Shown piece after piece: positions 60,632 through 64,000 of a stretch of 64,000 nt of DNA. The notes under the pieces are model-generated. The model did no database searches. It saw nothing but the letters and a program-made list of their open reading frames with translations, and was not told the origin of the DNA. Where the stretch lies: the NCBI GenBank assembly GCA_023052935.1, contig CM041292.1:150216939-150280938 (forward strand), in the 5' to 3' direction. Every line of letters starts with the position of its first letter. The stretch's first letter is position 1. The position numbers were made by a program, and so were the translations under genes. The DNA is from Piezodorus guildinii. Taxonomy: Eukaryota > Arthropoda > Insecta > Hemiptera > Pentatomidae.

Positions 60632-61543
60632 TTGGATTGTTTCACATGAAATGTCCGTTTTTATAGTTTCTGGAATACATAAAGGATTTTTCTGGTCTGT
60701 GTTGTTTTCTTCCGAATTTTTACATATTTAAAGTAAACAGTTACTAATCCTCTACCTTTGTATTATAAACATTAGCTTCCCAATCAATTACCCACTTTTT
60801 AGTATACCTCCAAATAAGAACATGGAAACACGCGATTTTTGTACGAGTTTAAACTCGGCCATTCAGCAGCTGAGGCCGCTAGAAATATTTGCAAGGCGTT
60901 TGGAGAAGGGAGTGTTAATGAACGGACCATTCCCCGTTGGTTTGCCAAGTTTTCAGCTGGGGATACCGATTTGGAAAACTTGCCCCGAGGAAGACCTCCG
61001 TCCGTAATAGACAACGATGTCCTCAAACATACAGTAGAAGGAAATCCCTACCAAACAGTTAAAGGACTCTCAGCACAACTAAATACAAGTGCATCTACCG
61101 TTCCCAGACAATTAAAGTGTATTGGGAAAGTAAAAAAGCTCGATACATGGGTTCCTCATGATCACACTGAGCGGCAGCAAGACCCCATGTTTCAAAACAT
61201 ACCGTGCAAAAATTGAAAGAACTGGGCTACGAAGTTCTTCCGCACCCACCATATTCTCCCGAGTTGTCTCCAACAGATTACCATCTGTTCAGGAATTTAG
61301 ACAACTTCGTCAAAGGAAAACTTTTTGAAAATAATGATCAAGTGAAAAGTGCGTTTTCAGATTTTGTTTCACTTCAAAGCTCAGAGTTTTTCAGTTCGGG
61401 GATAGAAAACTTGGTGACACGTTGGGAAAAATGTGTTTCTACAGAAGGTAAATACTTCGAATGAAATTATCTTGTTTTCATATCGTATTTTTAATAAAAA
61501 TCCTTGAATCTTGAAAACGGACATTTCATGAGACACAACCCAA
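60632..61543 (+). mobile_element. Mariner, internally deleted, second copy (different family)
   Basis: 912 bp between TA dinucleotides (60630-60631, 61544-61545). Terminal inverted repeats: TTGGATTGTTTCACATGAAA, then TGTCCGTTTT, against the complement ending CACAACCCAA. Its ends differ from those of the 2248 copy, so it is a separate mariner lineage although the proteins are related. Inserted in TIR copy 6. Confidence 0.9.
60822..61464 (+). pseudogene. Mariner transposase, deletion and frameshifts
   Basis: The frame at 60839-61216 carries the helix-turn-helix region (YEFKLGHSAAEAARNICKAF, NERTIPRWFAKFSAGDTDLE) up to LDTWVPHDHTERQQ. There the sequence jumps to the second catalytic region in another frame (ARPHVSKHTVQKLKELGYEV), losing the first Asp and also the HDN that holds the second. 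PYSPELSPTDYHLFRNLDNF keeps the third. It ends at a stop near 61462. A small frameshift also lies before YEFKLG. Dead. Confidence 0.85.
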
Positions 61544-61840
61544 TATAAAGTGGCTCTTCAGGTTTGTCCATTTTGGTAAAATGGTATAACGTTGCTGTAA
61601 TATCTCGGGCATATATTTGTATTAAATTTGAAACAGCATTTACATACTACTTTTTGTTTTGGAGCTAGACTTGTCATTTACACACACAAACCTTTTTATG
61701 GGACTTGGTTATTTGGATTCTAAAGGACCCGAAACGTTTATTTCCGTTTAAAACCCGAATCCAAACATTGTCATGATCCCAATACATTTTCTGTTTCTGC
61801 ATATTTCATAAATATGTGAACGAAAGGAAAAATAGTTGGG

Positions 61841-62124
61841 GGGATCACTTGTAGCTAGGTGGCTAGCGTAACAGCCTCCCATGCTAAAGGTCACGGGTTC
61901 AAATCCGCAGGTGGTCCTAGGATTTTTAATGGGAGTAAAAAATCCTTAGTTACGCCGTCCTTCGGAGGGGACGTTAAAAGGTGGTCCCGAGCCTGTGCGA
62001 TGTCAGGTACTCGTTAAACATCCCTATCCTAATAAAACCTGGATAGGCAAAATTTAGGACTCCCACTGTAGCATCGTCTGATTAGCCATAGTAGCATAAA
62101 GTGACGTTAAATAAACAAACAAAC
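61841..62124 (+). mobile_element. tRNA-derived SINE, complete, 13-bp target duplication
   Basis: 284 bp flanked by AAAAATAGTTGGG (61828-61840 and 62125-62137). A box TAGCTAGGTGGCTAGC, B box GGGTTCAAATCCG, GCCGTCCTTCGGAGGGGACG, GAGCCTGTGCGATGTCAGGT, tail with AACAAACAAAC. Nearly identical to the copy at 59627 over the shared length, hence both inserted recently. The best full-length reference for the family in the window. Confidence 0.9.
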
Positions 62125-62649
62125 AAAAATAGTTGGGAAAATGTCATTTTGGTTAAAGAAGGCATGTTAAACTTCTAATGTTATTTCTAGTTTATTCAAT
62201 TTCCTATAATCAATCTTCTGTGGAATCCATTCAATTTCTATTAGAAGGATTTAATTATAGAATTAAAATACTGAAGGTTGAGATGGTTTCCTCAGAATGT
62301 GTGAAAATATATAATAACATTAAAAAATATTGGGAGTTTAAATTAAATTTAGATAAAGATATAATAATGAAAACTTGTATTAATTAAACTTTTGAAAGAT
62401 CTCGTTTTTATTATTTAGTAAGGACTTCATGTTTCTTGGCCAATTCTTGTGCAAAAAGATGATTATCCAAAATCACTCTCAACCATCAGTTTTAGTTACT
62501 CCTAGGTCTGTCCATGGCTAATATAACATGTTTTAAATAATTTCATGCTACAGCTAGACTACGACACAGAACTGTAAGGTAAATGGGACAGTAGCTTACC
62601 CACTGAACTACCTCACTTAAAACTTTGAAAACAATAAGTTTATCATGTA

Positions 62650-62895
62650 CTATTGGCCTGTATGAGGTATCAATCCTTCCATGACAAACTCCACTCCCAC
62701 TTAAACCCACTAGTTTCAATCCTTGCTTCCTCTTCCATTCCTGACAAACCTCCGAGGCGTCTGAAAAGAAGATGGCCTCGAGACCTTCTAGTTAAAATTA
62801 CCTAGTGGAGTGCTGGCAATGGGCATATTCTCTTCATGTCTTTTCATGTATATTATCAGCTGATTGACTTGATGTATTTACTGATACAGTTATAA
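62650..62895 (+). mobile_element. Jockey-type LINE 3' end
   Basis: Reads YQSFHDKLHSHLNPLVSILA, then SIPDKPPRRLKRRWPRDLLV and a 3' tail with GGGCATATTCTCTTCATGTC, TATTATCAGCTGATTGACTT. Same family as 15950-16535, which is in the opposite orientation and has a microsatellite in the tail. Confidence 0.75.
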
Positions 62896-62984
62896 AACCA
62901 AAGAAATGACTATGCAAAATAAAATGTTAACGACAGCAAAGAAATATCACCTACTGATTACAAAATCTAAAAGGTGTTAAAAGA

Positions 62985-63893
62985 AAAAATGTGGTGCGCA
63001 CAACGACTTTCACTTACCGACGTTGTTGAAACCAATTTAAGAATTTTAAAAAAGGGATCAAAAAAAGCTAACGAATTAATTACATTGAGTTTTGATGGAA
63101 ACATGTGTTTCATTAAGTCGTCTATTTTATTATTATCGACAACAATCAGTTAGTTTTGTCGTTCTCCATTAACTTTTACAATTTTGTGCATAAGATAATA
63201 TTTGTTCCAAAGTCTTAAGCTTTCCAATAGTATATTATTCATCTAAGTTACTGTTCTTATGTTAAAAAAAAAAAAAATTGCATTAAAAAAACATATTTTT
63301 GCTCTTTATTACTTTAGTTGAATATTGAATTCGTTCAACTTATATATTTACCCGTTTTTTATCAAGCCTAATTAGATGATATGGTTAATTGTTTCGAATC
63401 TACAAAATTAAAGATACTTCCGAGTTAGAAAAATTTAAAAATAGGCATTTAATAAACCCTGTCAGACTGTTTCAATCAGAATGAAACATATATGATATTA
63501 AAGCTCATTTGATTTGAATACAAATTTGACATTGGTAAAGCGAGTTTATTAATAAAAATCATTAGAGCCGTTTTCGAGAAATTCGTAAAAACGTGCTTAA
63601 CGCAAGATATAAAGTGGCTCTTCTGGTTTGCCGATTAAGATGCAGAAGCTGCTGTAACGTCTTGGTCATATAGTCTTAAATATGGAATTTCAGTTTCGTA
63701 CGACTTATCGTTTACGTGTTTGTTGCGATCTGGACTTACCACATACGGGCACACACACACACAGGCTTTGTTTGTGGGACTTGGTCATTTGGTCTTAGGG
63801 GACCTTAAAACGTGTATTAACGTTGAAAACTGGAATCCGAAAAATTTCACGATCGCAATAAAATTGTGTATATAAGTAAGTGAAAGTAAAAAA
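62985..63893 (+). mobile_element. ~0.9-kb TIR element, copy 7
   Basis: Left end TGTGGTGCGCACAACGACTT then TCACTTACCGACG; right end CACGATCGCAATAAAATTGT and GTAAGTGAAAGTAAAA. Near complete. It carries a short (AC)n run near 63750. The last ~107 bases of the window after it show nothing. Confidence 0.75.
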
Positions 63894-64000
63894 ATAACAT
63901 AATAAAATCACTACCAAAATATCACAAAGTAACAATTTTTCCAATCCTCAAAACTGTTGTCAAATTTTCGATTGGAGCAACATAAACAGAGCCAGAGCTT

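Larger units (their letters stand above)
59330..61833 (+). mobile_element. TIR element, copy 6, swollen by nested insertions
   Basis: Left end ATCCGGTGCATGGTACACGC and AACTTTCTCTTACCTC; right end near ATATGTGAACGAAAGGAAAA. Family landmarks appear in three pieces: TTTACATTGATATAGATAGT before the mariner, ATATAAAGTGGCTCTTCAGG, GGACTTGGTTATTTGG and TTTCCGTT after it. Inserted within: a foldback (59434-60117) and a mariner (60632-61543). Removing them leaves ~0.9 kb, the family length. More diverged than other copies, consistent with greater age. Confidence 0.7.

Overview
This is AT-rich arthropod (most likely insect) nuclear DNA. Genes are split by GT-AG introns, coding density is low, microsatellites are common, and the repeats (mariner, Tc1, hAT, jockey- and RTE-like LINEs, a tRNA-derived SINE, Penelope-type hammerhead elements) are typical of insects. 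I cannot name the species.

Five conserved protein genes can be read. (1) Papss, plus strand, 3361-17378: ten exons encoding all but the extreme N-terminus of bifunctional PAPS synthase. (2) C1D, minus strand, 23165-23659: a single-exon exosome co-factor. (3) NTAQ1 (tungus), plus strand, 25817-27954: five exons, N-terminal glutamine amidohydrolase with its Cys-His-Asp triad. (4) CHMP1, plus strand, 32076-45617: four exons including a 19-base first coding exon, ESCRT-III subunit. (5) A 1.9-kresidue protein at 52371-58082 with an MGA-like (DUF4801-like) cysteine-rich block; a short upstream coding exon at 52201-52245 is likely. The genes are unrelated housekeeping functions and do not form a pathway.

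Between and inside the genes lies a dense layer of transposon debris. 1-9137 (5' part of Papss): a ~0.9-kb terminal-inverted-repeat (TIR) family, a deleted mariner, a jockey 3' end. 14070-17280 (late Papss introns): a hammerhead inverted-repeat element, a jockey 3' end holding a microsatellite. 17620-23160: two more hammerhead elements, another TIR copy. 24500-25140: a LINE RNase H relic. 28750-30935: a lone hammerhead motif, a SINE, a dead Tc1, a LINE tail. CHMP1 introns: a 1.73-kb hAT-like foldback element with 8-bp target duplications, two RTE-like LINE relics, a palindrome with a 14-bp duplication. 46121-46406: another hammerhead inverted repeat. 59330-63893: a nest of TIR element, foldback, SINE, hairpin and mariner, then a second SINE and a further TIR copy.

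The most unusual signal is the recurrence of short type I hammerhead ribozyme motifs (CTGATGA, stem II, GAAAC, GTC or GTT, with a GCC/GGC stem I). In several elements they sit in both arms of an inverted repeat, an arrangement that recalls the pseudo-LTRs of Penelope-like retroelements, but no Penelope reverse transcriptase is in the window. Everything here was read by eye; no database search was run.
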